A stretch of 64,000 nucleotides of DNA from Panax quinquefolius (taxonomy: Eukaryota; Streptophyta; Magnoliopsida; Apiales; Araliaceae). Position numbers and translations under genes: made by a program. Location of the stretch: NCBI GenBank assembly GCA_020205615.1, contig CM035166.1, positions 85,764,862-85,828,861 on the forward strand, read 5' to 3'. The first letter of the stretch is position 1; each line of letters begins with the position of its first letter. The notes under the pieces were generated by a model. The model was not told the DNA's origin and did not search any database. It saw only the letters and a program-made list of their open reading frames with translations. Below, piece by piece: positions 1 through 11,600 of this stretch.

Positions 1-1396
1 GCAAGAATCGATGAAGAAGGAATACTTGAGTCAACTCCGCACTTTGTGTTCCTAACGACCACGATTTAAAGTATAATATCATGATGGAGGCGCACAACAC
101 ACCATTTGCAATCCATCTCGGGAGTACCAAAATGTATCATGATATTCGCTATACATTTTGGTGGAGCAATATGAAGAGAGGAGAGATAGTATTTATTTAT
201 TTCAAGGTGTCTAACTTGTCAACGAGTTAAAGCGGAGCATCAAGTACCAAAAGGTCCATTGCAACCACTTGAAATTCCGGAATGGAAGTGGGAGCACATT
301 ACCATGGATTTCGTTCACGGTCTTCCTAAGGTTTCTCAAGGCATTGATGCGATTTGGGTCATTGTTGATAGATTGACCAAGTCCGCTCATTTCTTACCGA
401 TCTGAGAAACTTATACACTTGAACGTCTTGCTCGTATGTACATAAACGAGATTGTAAGATCGCATGGTATGCTGCGGTATCCATAGTTTCGATCGAGACC
501 CAAGATTCACTTCACGATTTTGGGTTAGTTTGCAAAAAGCTATGGGCACGCGGACTTACGATTTAGCTTCAAGATATCATCCTCGAGGCCGGACGGACAA
601 TCGGAGAGGACTATTCAAACTCTTGAAGATCTATTAAGACTCGTGTTCTTGATTTCAAGGGAGTTGGGACAAGTTTTTACCATTGGTGGAGTTTTCCTAC
701 AACAACAGCTTATCAAGCAAGTATTGGCATGGCTCCATTCAAGCGTTGTATGGAAAGAAAGTGTCGTTCTCAAAGATCTTTGGGATGAGGTGGGTGAAGC
801 AACGTTGTTGGGACCGGAGTTGTAATACGTATGACTACGGAAAAGATTCAAACGATCCGACAACGTATAAAAACCTCACAAAATCGACAAAAGAGTTATC
901 TTGATCTTCATCGAAAGGGCGTGGAATTCAATATAGAGATCATGTGTTGTTAAAAGTTGCTCCATGGAAAGGAGTTACAAGATTTGGAAAGAGAGGAAAC
1001 TTAATCCTCGATTCATCGGTCCATTTTAATCCTCGATCGAGTAGGAGGCGTGGCCTATAGACTCGCGCTTCTGCCAAATATGTCTCGTGTTCATAACGTT
1101 TTTCACATATCCATGTTACGTAAATATTTGAAAGACCGAACCATATTATTGAGTTAGAAACCCGGACGAAATAGCGGAAGATTTGACGTATGAAGAGTTT
1201 CTGTTCAAATTTTGGATAAGAAGGAACATATTCTACGCCCAAGGTTATACCTCAAGTCAAAGTTTTGTGGAGGAACCACGATGTTGAGGAAATGACTTGG
1301 GAGTTAGAATCGAAATGAAATCAAGGTATCCTTACCTCTTCGACATACCAGTATCGTACCCTAATTTCGAGGGTGAAATTTCATAAGAAGGGAGGT
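1..1396 (+). pseudogene. Tekay integrase core and chromodomain tail (left tandem unit)
   Basis: This is the 3' end of a Ty3/gypsy Tekay/Del pol gene, entered from the left edge. Broken frames give integrase motifs in order: HHCC finger cysteines ([15 protein letters not shown]), the first catalytic Asp (ITMDF, near 305), the second Asp (DPRF, near 500), the DGQSERT-type Glu segment (near 590-610), LLGPEL, the GPF/Y-like segment near 1020, and the chromodomain tail VLWRNHDVEEMTWE near 1265-1300. Many single-base indels separate these, so no integrase can be made. It matches 7321-8713 almost base for base, including odd changes, which shows it is the neighbouring unit of a tandem array. It runs into a polypurine tract and an LTR. 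Confidence 0.85.
1383..1396 (+). other. Polypurine tract
   Basis: A purine run, ATAAGAAGGGAGGT, lies directly before the LTR terminal TG. It is the plus-strand primer site of the left tandem unit. The same purine run precedes each 3' LTR of this family. Confidence 0.75.
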
Positions 1397-2112
1397 TGTA
1401 AGACCCAGCTTTTTATAAATAAAGATGAATTTTCTATAAATATTATTTTTGAATATTATGGAATAATTTGATATAATGTTATAGTTGTGGGTAATATTTA
1501 TAAATTTTGCAAAGTATACAAGTGGTTATATTATATTCGATTGGTCGGGGAATATTCGGTTTAGCAGGGAATATTCGTACAACGGCTCAATCATTGGTGG
1601 ACCCCACAACAGAATTATTGTCGGATTGAGAAAAAGACAAAAATATTTTATTGAAATAACGGCGGAAGTTTTTACCGTTGATACTGTTGAACTACTCGGT
1701 AGTAAAAGTACAGTAATACGTGTGGTTGCATAGTAGCACACGGTATTGATTATTGATGCTTATGTGAGAAGTCACTTAGTTTGATTCCATTATTGTCGAT
1801 TAATAATATGAATTATTATAGCGATAATGACGTTTTGTTTTATTCGTATTATTAACGTAATAAAACAGAAACATCTTTTTATATAAAACAGAATACTTTA
1901 TTAAAGTTATTTTATAAATAAAATATATTATATTTTATTATGCATAGTGTTTGCATAGTGTTTTGCATAGTATTTGCATAGTAAAATGTTTTTATATAAA
2001 TAGAATATATTATATTTTATTTAAAAGATTTTGCTTTAAATATGGATCATAGTCGATTAAAGTAAATCAATCTGGACCGTTCATGGATTAATTCTTATGC
2101 ATTCCATTTTCC

Positions 2113-2120
2113 TATAAATA
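2113..2120 (+). promoter_or_regulatory. TATA box of the Tk1 left LTR
   Basis: TATAAATAGAAGC is conserved at this place in every LTR of the family, about 715 bases after the LTR start. It is followed by a GA-rich leader. It is the likely RNA polymerase II promoter of the element. Whether it still works cannot be seen here. Confidence 0.6.
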
Positions 2121-2279
2121 GAAGCTCATTCCTTCATTATTTTCTACGAATTCATTGAAACTCTAGAGAGAAATTATAGAGAGAAGCTATAGAGAAAGTT
2201 ATAGAAAAAGAAGAAGAGTATTCGCTACTTCATTACTTCTATATTAGGTTCTTTTTACGGTAAAGGGGTGTTATTCTTT

Positions 2280-2790
2280 CTTCTTGAAGAGAACTTACAT
2301 TATTCCATTCACTATTATTACATTGGAATAACTTTGTAAAAGTGGCATACCTTATACATAACTTTGTATACGCTGGTATACCCTATACTTGGTGAAATCC
2401 TTATGTTATTCCATTGCTTATTATTACATTGGAATAACTTTATATCATGATTCACCCTATACTTGGTGACATTCTTTATTATTATTACATTGGAACATCA
2501 CATGCGTGTGTTTTACAGGACCTGGTTCCGTCTTTATTATTATTCTGTTGGAACATCACATGCATGTGTTTTACAGGACTGGTTCCGATTTTATTATTAT
2601 TACATTGGAACATCACATGCGTGTGTTTTACAGGACTGGTTAAAATCTTTATCATTCTGTTGGAATATCTATCGTGTGTTTTACACGGATGCGGTTCCAT
2701 CTTTATTATTACATTGGAACATCACATGCCGATTGTGAATTTCACGATTTGGTTCCGTTATTATTATTATGTTGGAATAACTTTTGTCAT
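2280..2790 (+). repeat. Array of about 65-bp units in the LTR leader
   Basis: Seven or so imperfect units carry the common pattern TTATTATTACATTGGAAC, ATCACATGCGTGTGTTTTAC, AGGACTGGTTCCG. Equivalent arrays sit at the same place in all other LTRs of the window. In other copies the centre is the short palindrome TGCGTTTACGCA. The unit number differs between copies, so the array expands and contracts. The small open frames predicted here are by-products of the repeat. Confidence 0.8.
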
Positions 2791-3888
2791 GCGGAAATCG
2801 CATGCATGGTGATTTCTTTTGTTATTCCATTCTTTATTATACCCAGTTGGTTAAAACTTTGACTTCTATACTCCATGAAATTAGTAGAATATCCTTGATA
2901 TTTGCGTTTCATCCGATATCTTTTCATGGAAATATTCTTACGATCATTCTTGAATTTTACTCTACAAAAGCGATATCGTGTTGTGATTTGGACGTTAAAA
3001 ATTCTGGATAAAATAATTCTTGAACTTGTTTTATTGAATTCTTATATCATTGTCATCATCCTCATTTTATATATTTTTTTTAAAGTCATACATGGCTTTT
3101 CGTAGAGCATGGATGGACTTGGTATGATTATGACCGAGGATTATTGATTGTAATCATGATAGTAATGTTACAAATGATGTGGTAAAAAAAAAAAATCCTC
3201 GATGGTAGTAGTGCATTGATGGGCAGATTGTTGGCATGATCATGACCATTAATGAATACACAACTATTCTTGGCAGTAGTGCGAGGAATAATTGTGATCG
3301 TGATACTAAAGAATATCCTTGGTAGTAGTAGTGGGGGTGATTCGATGATGTGGATTATTTATTAAAGGCGAGTCTAACTATATGATGATGAAAAACCTTT
3401 TAAAATCATAAAAGATAGTAGATTTTATTTTCTACTTGACTCTTTTAATGGATTGCATATTATTCACGCTGATTAAAGCGGTTGTCTATTGTATTTTATC
3501 GGTTTAACATTGTTGAAGACTATTGATAATTTATTTTGCATTATCTTAGTCATAATATTTCTTCTTGGGCTAGTTGAGCTCACCCTTTCTTTTCTTTGTT
3601 CTCTCTTGAAATGAGAATATAAATTTGGGACGAGTCGGGAAGCAGTGATGGTCACGAAGATAGCATTAGTAGTCCTCACTATTTACGTGAAATAGTGTGA
3701 TAATAATTGTAATGAGGACTTTTTGTTTGAGTTTGTATAATATCTAGTAGGCGATATTTGTATTTAAACTCACGATTTATGTCGTATTGTACAGCACAGT
3801 TATGTTAATAAGTTGTATTTAAATTACGTACCATGTAAGTGGCGACCCAAGATGGGTGATGTATACCTAATTTTGGGGCGTCACGATT

Positions 3889-3900
3889 TAGTATCAAAGC
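3889..3900 (+). other. Primer binding site, initiator Met-tRNA type (decayed)
   Basis: TAGTATCAAAGC lies four bases after the LTR end. It corresponds to TGGTATCAGAGC, the complement of the initiator Met-tRNA 3' end, with two changes. An intact version is at 63387-63398. Confidence 0.75.
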
Positions 3901-4069
3901 TAAGGATATGATCCTGGCTAAGATGTGAGAAAAGTACTAGGAGGGAGGCGGGGAATACCTTCGCTAGTATGACCTACCACAAGTTTTTGTGCTATTTTAT
4001 TGGTCGGTCGAGAATATAAAGATAATTGTTAAATGTCAATTAATCTTTTGTTTTGTGGCGATATCGAAA

Positions 4070-5162
4070 ATGACATCGAGAATGTTGAGAATAGCAATGG
4101 AGCACAAGCGATCGTTGATTCACCACATATCAATAATCGAGGATAATATGCATCGAGGAAGGCGACAATCCTCATACAAACAACAACACCGACCAAATGA
4201 TGAATGATCAAATGTTCGGAGGCTTTATGCAATTTTGCAACGGCAATGAAGAGAGCGACTCGCATCCAAAACGTAGGTGGAAACACGGAAAACTCTCAAG
4301 GCGGTCACCGCTAAACAATTCAAGGAGCTGGGACCACCGGAGTTTAAGGAGAGCCAAAACCACTTGGCGGAAGCATGGATAAAGCAGATTACCAAGATAT
4401 TTGATGTCTTGGGATGCTCGAGGAGCAAAAGGTTCCTTCACGCCTTTATGTTCTTGCGAGAGGCGGATTCTTGGTGGGAATCGGTAAAAGCGTACTCAAC
4501 TTCTTTGTCTTGAAGATATCTTGGGAGAAGTTCGAGGGAGTACATTCAACGACAAATACTTTCACGAAAGTATTCGCCACATGAAGGAGGTGGAGTTTAT
4601 CAAGTTGGAACAAAACAATATGGCCCGTGTCATGATACGAGGCAAAATTTGCGGAGTTATCACGGTTCGTCCCACTTGGTGGATAATGAAGAGAGAATGG
4701 CGCGAATGTTTTAAGAGGTTTGAAGTCGGAGAATCGTCAACATCTTATTTCTCATAAAGCGTGTTTGTATTCGGATGTTGTAAATAGGGCTCGATTAGTG
4801 GAAGCGCGATAACGAGTCAACGCAACTAAAAGAGAGCGGTAAGCAAAGTTATAATACCGGCGAGAGTAGTCGTCGAAGCGGTGACAACAAGCGTGGAGGG
4901 AATCAACGGGCGGATATGGTAACCACGCCGGTGGTAATCGGGCAAAACAATAAGAATGGACATTTCAAGAAAGCGGAGATTCAACAATGATGGAAAGACG
5001 TCGGCTGACAAAGACCCGTTGTTAAGGAAGGAGAAAGACCACCTATCATATGCTTCAAATGCGGAGAAGAGGGACACATCGGTCCGAAGCTGTGCCATCT
5101 TAGTCAAAGCATGTTATAATTGTGGAAGAGAAGGTCACTTAGCTCGATTTTGTCGTTTCTGA
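4070..5162 (+). pseudogene. Tk1 gag remnant
   Basis: This is the capsid/nucleocapsid gene of a Tekay element. The start ATG (ATGACATCGAGAATG) matches the gag start of the other copies. Recognisable pieces are KELGPPEF, the TKIFDVLGCS core, DSWWES, DKYFHESIRHMKEVEF and, at 5112-5155, a CCHC zinc knuckle CYNCGREGHLARFC that binds RNA. A first knuckle near 5057-5100 is frame-broken. Several indels and stops separate the pieces, with the reading frame changing near 4330, 4510 and 4800. Compared with the Tk4 copy, several losses fall in CAG or CTG triplets. Confidence 0.8.
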
Positions 5163-5229
5163 AGACAAATTCAACTAGGATGGAGGCACCAAAGTAGTCC
5201 CGAAAAGTCAAACCCGGTAGTCTGAGGGG

Positions 5230-5705
5230 AGGCGTTTGTTGTGACCTCCCGGAGAAGCAAGGAACCCGAATGAGGTCATCACGGGTAAGCTTATCATAAA
5301 CTCTAATGAAGTCTACACTTTATTTGATCTGGGTTCTACCCATTCTTTTATTTCTCCTACTTGCGCTCATCGATTAAATTTGACTCAGGAGAAATTAGAC
5401 TTTGACTTATCTGTGGAAACTCCGTTGGGAGAAACCTTCATTACATCCATTTGTTTATAAGTCTTGTTTGGTTCAAATCGGTACCCTCACATTACTGTCG
5501 ATCTTATTTCATTAAAAATACTTGCATTTGGCGTGATTCTAGGATTGATTGGTTAACTACTTATCATGCAAAAATTGATTATTTTTCGTAAGGTTGTTAG
5601 CTTTCATATTCCTAATCAACCTATTATGCGAATTCAAACGACCAAACCATTAAAATCAATCACGGTCATCTCAAGCCATAAAGCTATTCGTTTATTGAAA
5701 AATGG
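5230..5705 (+). pseudogene. Tk1 aspartic protease remnant
   Basis: The retropepsin domain of Pol. The active-site segment reads DLGSTHSFIS, with the catalytic Asp codon at 5326-5328; the family usually has D[TS]G. Downstream LNLTQEKLDFDLSVETPLGETF is visible in pieces, and the DLISLKIL segment follows. Frame breaks near 5450 and 5540 disable it. It sits between the zinc knuckle and reverse transcriptase as in all Ty3/gypsy elements. Confidence 0.75.
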
Positions 5706-6590
5706 ATGTCAAGCTTTCTTAGCTCATATCATGATTTAAACAAAAATACGTCGGTTTTGAGCGATATTTCTATTGTTAATAAATTTCTGACGTATTCCAG
5801 AAGAACTTCTGGCCTACCCCAGGGCGTGAAATTGAATTTTGTATCGACCTTTGACACTGGTACAAAACCTATTTCCAAAGCCCCATATCGAATGGCTCTA
5901 TTGAACTTCGAGGAGTTAAAGACCCAACTGCAGGAATTGTTAGACATTGGCTTTATTCGTCCTAGTACTTCTCCTTGGGGTGCTCTTTCTATTCGTGAAG
6001 AAGAAAGATGGGAGTATCGACTTTGTATTGATTATCGGGAGTTGAATCATGTCACCATCAAAATAGGTATCCATTGCCACGTATTGATGACTGTTTGACC
6101 CGATTGCAAGGAGCCAAATTCTTTTCAAAGATTGATCTTCGTTAGGATATCACCAATTGAAGATTAGAACCGGCCGACATTCAAAGACGGCTTCCGGAAC
6201 TCGATGCGGGCATTATGAATTCCTAGTCATGTCCTTTGGATTGACTAATGCTCCCCGCCGCCTTCATGGATATGATGAACCGAGTATTCAAGGAATATTT
6301 AGATCACTTTGTGGTCGTCTTTATTGATGACATCCTTATTTATTCCAAAAGCCGTGAAGATCATGAGCAACACTTGAGGTGACACTCCAAAAGCCGTGAA
6401 TATAAGCTTTATGCCAAGTTGAAGAAATGCGAGTTCGGCTTGAAGAAGTAGCATTCCTTGGGCACGTGGTATCAAGTCATGGAATATCTGTTGACCCGCA
6501 AAGATTGAAGCTATTCAAAGTGGGAACAACCTAAATCGATGGCCAAGAAGTCGTAGCTTTCTCGGTTTATTTGGTTATTATCGGAGATTC
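5706..6590 (+). pseudogene. Tk1 reverse transcriptase remnant
   Basis: The N-terminal fingers form a 130-codon open frame (5706-6098) with the segments [28 protein letters not shown] and [14 protein letters not shown]. The catalytic FIDD (normally F/YxDD) is at 6320-6331, followed by [12 protein letters not shown]. The thumb part (FLG, Y-R-FVEGFS) reaches about 6600. Frame breaks occur near 6085, 6160, 6380 and 6530. It once copied the element RNA into cDNA, and it is inactive now. Confidence 0.85.
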
Positions 6591-7090
6591 GTGGAAGGAT
6601 TTTCTCGAATCGCTACTCCATCGATTTCGGTGACTCGAAAAGATACAAAGTTCGGTTGGAGCGAAGAATGTGAGAAGAGTTTTCAAGAACTCAAGAAGAG
6701 ACTTATTTCAAAGACTGTTACGACAATACCATTTGGCTCGGAGGATTTGTCATCTCTGGTGATGCTTGAGCAAAAGGGTTGGGATGTGTTCTTATGCAAC
6801 ATGGAAAAGTTATAGCCTATGCCTCGCGACAACTCAAAGAATATGAGAGGAATTATCCTACTCATGATGCGGAGTTAGCATTTATTATCTTTGCACTTAA
6901 AATTTGGAGGCATTACTTGTATGGGGAGAAAGTGGAGATCTTTACGGATCATAAAAGCCTCAAATATTTCTTCACTCAAAAGGAACTCAACATGCGACAA
7001 CGATGTTGGCTTGAAGCTATTGAAAGATTATGATCATACCATCGATACCATCACGGAAAAGCGAGCGTGGTAGGCGATGCATTGAGTAGA
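6591..7090 (+). pseudogene. Tk1 RNase H remnant
   Basis: The longest open piece (6779-7033) reads [18 protein letters not shown], then [18 protein letters not shown] (HDxEL holds a catalytic acid) and [20 protein letters not shown] (TDHKSL holds another). This is the Ty3/gypsy RNase H that removes the RNA strand during cDNA synthesis. The following connection segment DYDHTI...DALSRRSY is shifted out of frame near 7030. Confidence 0.85.
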
Positions 7091-7199
7091 AGATCGTATA
7101 TCAGAAATCTGAGTGCGTTATTATTGTCAACACAAAGGCCCATTTTGTGTGACTTGCAAAGGATGGAGATAGAGTTAAAGACTCAGGGGACGCATGTGA

Positions 7200-8699
7200 T
7201 GATAGCAAATATCACTGAGTAGAACCGACTTTAATCGATAAAGTTAAGTTTGCTCAAGCTACGGACACGGAGGCGATCGCGTATGAAAAAGAAAGTGCAA
7301 GAGAGGTGCTATCTTAGGAAGCAAGAATCGATGAAGAAGGAATACTTGAGTCAACTCCGGACTTTGTGTTCCTAACGACCACGATTTAAAGTATAATATC
7401 ATGATGGGGCGCTGACACACCATTTGCAATCCATCACAGGAGTACCAAAATGTATCATGATATTCGTCTATACATTTTGGTGGAGCAATATGAAGAGGGA
7501 GATATATTTGTTGTTTATTTCAAGGTGTCTAACTTGTCAGCGAGTTAAAGCGGAGCATCAAGTACCAAAAGGTCCATTGCAACCACTTGAAATTCGAGAA
7601 TGGAAGTGGGAGCACATTACCATGGATTTCGCACGGTCTTCCTAAGGTTTCTCAAGGCATTGATGCGATTTGGGTCATTGTTGATAGATTGACCAAGTCT
7701 CGCTCATTTCTTCGTCGAGAAACTTATACACTTGAACGCGTCTTGCTCGTATGTACATAAGCGAGATTGTAAGATGCGCATGGTATGCCGGTATCCATAG
7801 TTTCGATCGAGACCCAAGATTCACTTCACGATTTTGGGTTAGTTTGCAAAAAGCTATGGGCACGGACTTACGATTTAGCTCGGCATATCATCCTCGAGAC
7901 GGATGGACGATCGGAGAGGACTATTCAAACTCTTGAAGATCTATTAAGACTACTGTGTTCTTGATTTCAAGGGAGTTGGGACAAGTTTTTACCATTGGTG
8001 GAGTTTTCCTACAACAGCAAAGGTTATCAAGCAAGTATTGGCATGGCTCCATTGAGCGTTGTATGGAAGAAAGTGTCGTTCTCGGTATCTTTGGGATGAG
8101 GTGGGTGAAGCAACGTTGTTGGGGACCGGAGTTGAGTGCGTATGACTACGGAAAAGATTCAAACGATCCGACAACGTATAAAAACCTCACAAAATCGATC
8201 GAAAAAGAGTTATCTTGATCTTCATCGAAAGGACGTGGAATTGATATAGGAGATCATGTGTTGTTAAAAGTTGCTCCATGGAAAGGAGTTACAAGATTTG
8301 GAAAAGAGGAAACTTAATCCTCGATTCATCGGTCCATTTTAATCCTCGATCGAGTAGGAAGCGTGGCCTATAGACTCGACTTTACCGTGAATATGTCTCG
8401 TGTTCATAACGTTTTTCACATATCCATGTTACGTAAATATGTGAAAGACCCGAACCATATTATTGAGTTAGAACCAGGACGAAATAGCGGAAGATTTGGC
8501 GTATGAAGAGGTTCTGTTCAAATTTTGGATAAGAAGGAACATATTCTACGCTCCGAGGTTATACCTCAAGTCAAAGTTTTGTGGAGGAACCACGATGTTG
8601 AGGAAATGACTTGGGAGTTAGAATCGAAATGAAATCAAGGTATCCTTACCTCTTGACATACCAGTGCAGTCGTGCACCTAATTTCGAGGGAGAAATTTC
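7200..8699 (+). pseudogene. Tk1 integrase and chromodomain remnant
   Basis: A frame-broken Tekay integrase. Visible are the HHCC finger ([13 protein letters not shown], in the open piece 7424-7645), the first catalytic Asp in ITMDF (codon 7625-7627), the second Asp region DPRF (7805 on) where one base is missing right at the Asp codon, and the Glu codon 7914-7916 within SERTIQTLEDLL. LLGPEL, the GPF/Y segment (about 8331) and the chromodomain tail (VLWRNHDVEEMTWE, near 8580-8620) follow. Chromodomains of this clade guide insertion to heterochromatin. It cannot be translated as one protein. Confidence 0.85.
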
Positions 8700-8713
8700 A
8701 TAAGAAGGGAGGT
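8700..8713 (+). other. Polypurine tract of Tk1
   Basis: ATAAGAAGGGAGGT lies directly before the right LTR of Tk1 and is the same as the tract before the left LTR. Confidence 0.75.
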
Positions 8714-9429
8714 TGTAAGACCCAGTTTTTATAAATAAAGATGAATTTTCTATAAATATTATTTTTGAATATTATGGAATAATTTGATATAATGTTATAG
8801 TTGTGGGTAATATTTATAAATTTTGCAAAGTATACAAGTGGTTATATTATATTCGATTGGTTAGGGAATATTAGGTTTAGCGAGCGGGAATATTCGTACA
8901 ACTACTCAATCATTGGTGGACCCCACGAATTAATTGTCGGATTGAGAAAAAGACAAAATATTTTATTGAAATAACGGCGGAAGTTTTTACCGTTGATCTT
9001 GTTGAACTACTTTCGGTAGTAAAAAATACGATGTCGTGTGGTTGCGTAGTAGCACTGCGGTATTGATTATTGATGCTTATGTGAGAAGTCACTTAGTTTG
9101 ATTCCATTATTGTCGATTAATAATATGAATTATTATAGCGATAATGACGTTTTGTTTTATTCAGTATTATTAGCGTAATAAAAGCGAAACATCTTTATAT
9201 AAAGCGAATACTTTATTAAAGTTATTTTATAAATAAAATATATTATATTTTATTATGCATAGTGTTTTGCATAGTGTTTTTTGCATAGTATTTGCATAGT
9301 AAAATGTTTTTATATAAATAGAATATATTATATTTTATTTAAAAGATTTTGCTTTAAATATGGACCGTCAGATTAAAGTAAATCAATCTGGACCGTTCAT
9401 GGATTAGTTACTTATGCATTCCATTTTCC

Positions 9430-9437
9430 TATAAATA
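9430..9437 (+). promoter_or_regulatory. TATA box of the Tk1 right LTR
   Basis: TATAAATAGAAGC at the position conserved in the family. A promoter in a 3' LTR could read out into 11205 onward. Confidence 0.55.
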
Positions 9438-9599
9438 GAAGCTCATTCCTTCATTATTTTCCTACTTAATTCATTGAAACTACAGAGAGAGAAATTATAG
9501 AGAAGCTATAGAGAGAAAGTTATAGAAAGAAGAAGAGTATTCGCTACTTCACTACTTCTATATTAGGTTCTTTTACGGTAAGGGTGTTATTCTTTCTTC

Positions 9600-10090
9600 T
9601 TGAAGAGAACTTACATTATTCCATTCTTTATTATTACATTGGAATAACTTCGTAAAAGTGGCATACCTTATACATAACTCATGATATGTGCGGTATACCC
9701 TATACTTGGTGAAATCCTTATGTTATTCCATTGCTTATTATTACATTGGAATAACTTTTATACGCTGTGATCTACCCTATACTTGGTGACATTCTTCTAT
9801 TATTACATTGGAACATGACGTGTGTGTTTTACACGGGACTGGTTAAAATCTTTATTATTATTACATTGGAACATCACATGCGTGTGTTTTATACAGGACT
9901 GGTTCCGCTTTTTATTATTATTACTGTTGGAACATCACATGCATGTGTTTTACAGGACTGGTTAAAATCTTTATCATTACGTTGGAATATCCTATCTCGT
10001 GTGTTTTACAGGATCCGGTTCCATCTTTATTATTACATTGGAACATCTTGTCGATTGTGAATTTCACGACTGGTTCCGTTATTATTATTA
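9600..10090 (+). repeat. Array of about 65-bp units in the LTR leader
   Basis: Same array type as at 2280-2790, with the same GGAACATCACATGCGTGTG and GGACTGGTTCCG parts but small differences in unit content. Confidence 0.75.
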
Positions 10091-11204
10091 TGTTGGAATA
10101 ACTCGCCTCATGCATCAAGATACCGCATGCATGGTGATTTCTTTTGTTATTCCATTCTTTATTATACCCGGTTGGTTAAAACTTTGACTTCTATACTCCA
10201 TGAAATTAGTAGAATATCCTTGATATTTGCGTTTCATCCGATATCTTTTCATGGAAATATTCTTCGATCATTCTTGAATTTTACTCTACAAAGCGGTATC
10301 ATGTTGACGATTTGGACGTTAAAATTCACGGATAAAATAATTCTTGAACTTGTTTTATTGAATTCTTATATCATTGTCATCATCCTCATTTTTATATTTT
10401 TTAAAGTCATACGTGGCCTATAGAGCATGGATGGACTTGGTATGATTATGACCGAGGATTATTCGGTGTAATCATGAGTAGTAATGTTACAAATGATGTG
10501 GTAAAAAAAAAAAATCTCTCGGTCAGTAGTAGTGCATTGATGGACGATTGTTGGCATGATCATGACCATTAATGAATACACAACTATTCTTGGCCGTAGT
10601 GCGAGGAATAATTGTGATCGTGATACTAAAGAATATCCTTGGCAGTAGTAGTGCGGGGTGATTCGATGATGTGGATTATTTATTAAAGTCGAGTCTCACT
10701 ACAATGATGATGAAAAACCTTTTAAAATCATAAAAGATAGTAGATTTTATTTTCTACTTGACTCTTTTAATGGATTGCATATTCATTGCGCATTAAACCG
10801 GTTGTCTATTGTATTTTATCGGTTTAACATTGTTGAAGACTATTGATAATTTATTTTGCATTATCTTAGTCATAATATTTCTTCTTGGGCTAGTTGAGCT
10901 CACCCTTTCTTTCCTTTGTTCTCTTGAAATGAGAATATATTTGGGGACGAGTCTGGGAAAGCAGTGATGGTCACGAAGATAGCATTAGTAGTCCTCACTA
11001 TTACGTGAAATAGTGTGATAATAATTGTAATGAGGACTTTTTGTTTGAGTTTGTATAATATCTAGTAGGCGATATTTGTATTTAAACTCACGATTTATGT
11101 CGTATTGTACCCTACGCTTATGTTAATAAGTTGTATTTAAATTCTGTACCATGTAAGTGGCGACCCAAGATGGGTGATGTATACCTAATTTTGGGGGCGT
11201 CACA

Positions 11205-11425
11205 CATCATTTCTTTTTAAGGACTTTACAAAGCTGTCTTGCTTATGTAGGATCAACCTAACATATTTGATCAATACATTATAAGTCCTTGTACATATGT
11301 TTCTATTATCTATCAAAAAACTTTACAGCTTTTCTTTATGCAAGCATACTTGCATATTCATTCATTCATATCATAATCAAATCATCTATAAATAGGAATA
11401 TCATTCACATGTTTATTCCTGACAG
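11205..11425 (+). repeat. Sirevirus-LTR-like fragment
   Basis: About 220 bp between the right LTR of Tk1 and the tail of Tk2. The words GGATCAACCTAACA, TTTGATC, AAGTCCTTG and TTTAAGGACxTTACAAA recur in the Sirevirus LTR near 51735-51870, in the same strand sense here. A TATAAATAGG is present at its right end. It looks like a scrap of a related copia LTR trapped between two Tekay elements. No coding sequence is seen. Confidence 0.45.
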
Positions 11426-11600
11426 AACATATTCTACGCTCCAAGGTTATACCTCAAGTTAAGGTTTTGTGGAGAAACCACGATGTTGAGGAAATGACCT
11501 GGGAGTTAGAATCTGAAATGAAATCAAGGTATCCTTACCTCTTCGATATACCAGGTACGCACCCCAATTTCGAGGACAAAATTTCATAAGAAAGGGAGGT
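11426..11600 (+). pseudogene. Tk2 pol tail (chromodomain end) and polypurine tract
   Basis: The last part of a Tekay pol frame, starting abruptly at the HILRSKV region and reading VLWRNHDVEEMTWELESEM, then SRYPYLFDIPG. The usual tail FEDKIS follows and the polypurine tract ATAAGAAAGGGAGGT (11586-11600) abuts the LTR. Everything upstream in the element (gag to integrase) is missing, so Tk2 is a 5'-truncated copy. Confidence 0.8.

Larger units (their letters stand above)
1397..3885 (+). repeat. Tekay LTR (shared by tandem units)
   Basis: The LTR begins TGTAAGACCC and ends near GGCGTCAC. It contains, in order: a conserved block with CATTGGTGGACCCCA (about 1590-1606), short repeats of TTTGCATAGTG (about 1940-1985), a TATA box, GA-rich leader sequence, a splice-donor-like ACGGTAAAGG (about 2255), an array of about 65-bp units each ending GGTTCCG or GGTTAAAA (2280-2780), and units containing GTAGTGCAT (3100-3350). 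The terminal CACA is damaged (TCACGA), as is the PBS after it. Confidence 0.85.
1397..11204 (+). mobile_element. Tk1: Tekay/Del Ty3-gypsy element with both LTRs
   Basis: LTR (1397-3885), PBS, gag, protease, RT, RNase H, integrase with chromodomain, polypurine tract and second LTR (8714-11204) follow in canonical chromovirus order. The lineage call rests on the integrase C-terminus (WRNHDVEEMTWE type chromodomain) and the gag core. All coding segments are broken by indels and stops, so it is non-autonomous now. The left LTR is shared with another internal region to its left, so this is one unit of an LTR-internal-LTR-internal-LTR array rather than a single clean insertion. No TSD can be tested on the left because it lies outside the window. 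Confidence 0.85.
8714..11204 (+). repeat. Tekay LTR, right end of the tandem array
   Basis: It starts TGTAAGACCC and ends GGGGGCGTCACA. It is nearly identical to 1397-3885 and has the same internal blocks. The sequence after it is not a PBS but a Sirevirus-like scrap, so this is the outer 3' LTR. Relative to the left LTR it has changes such as AAAGCGAATAC for AAAACAGAATAC. Confidence 0.85.

Noticed and set aside
2447..2862. Overlapping open frames up to 121 codons in the Tk1 LTR
   Set aside because: They read through the 65-bp repeat array in several frames at once and on both strands; the peptides are repetitive (YYYIGTSHACVLQD) and recur wherever the array occurs.
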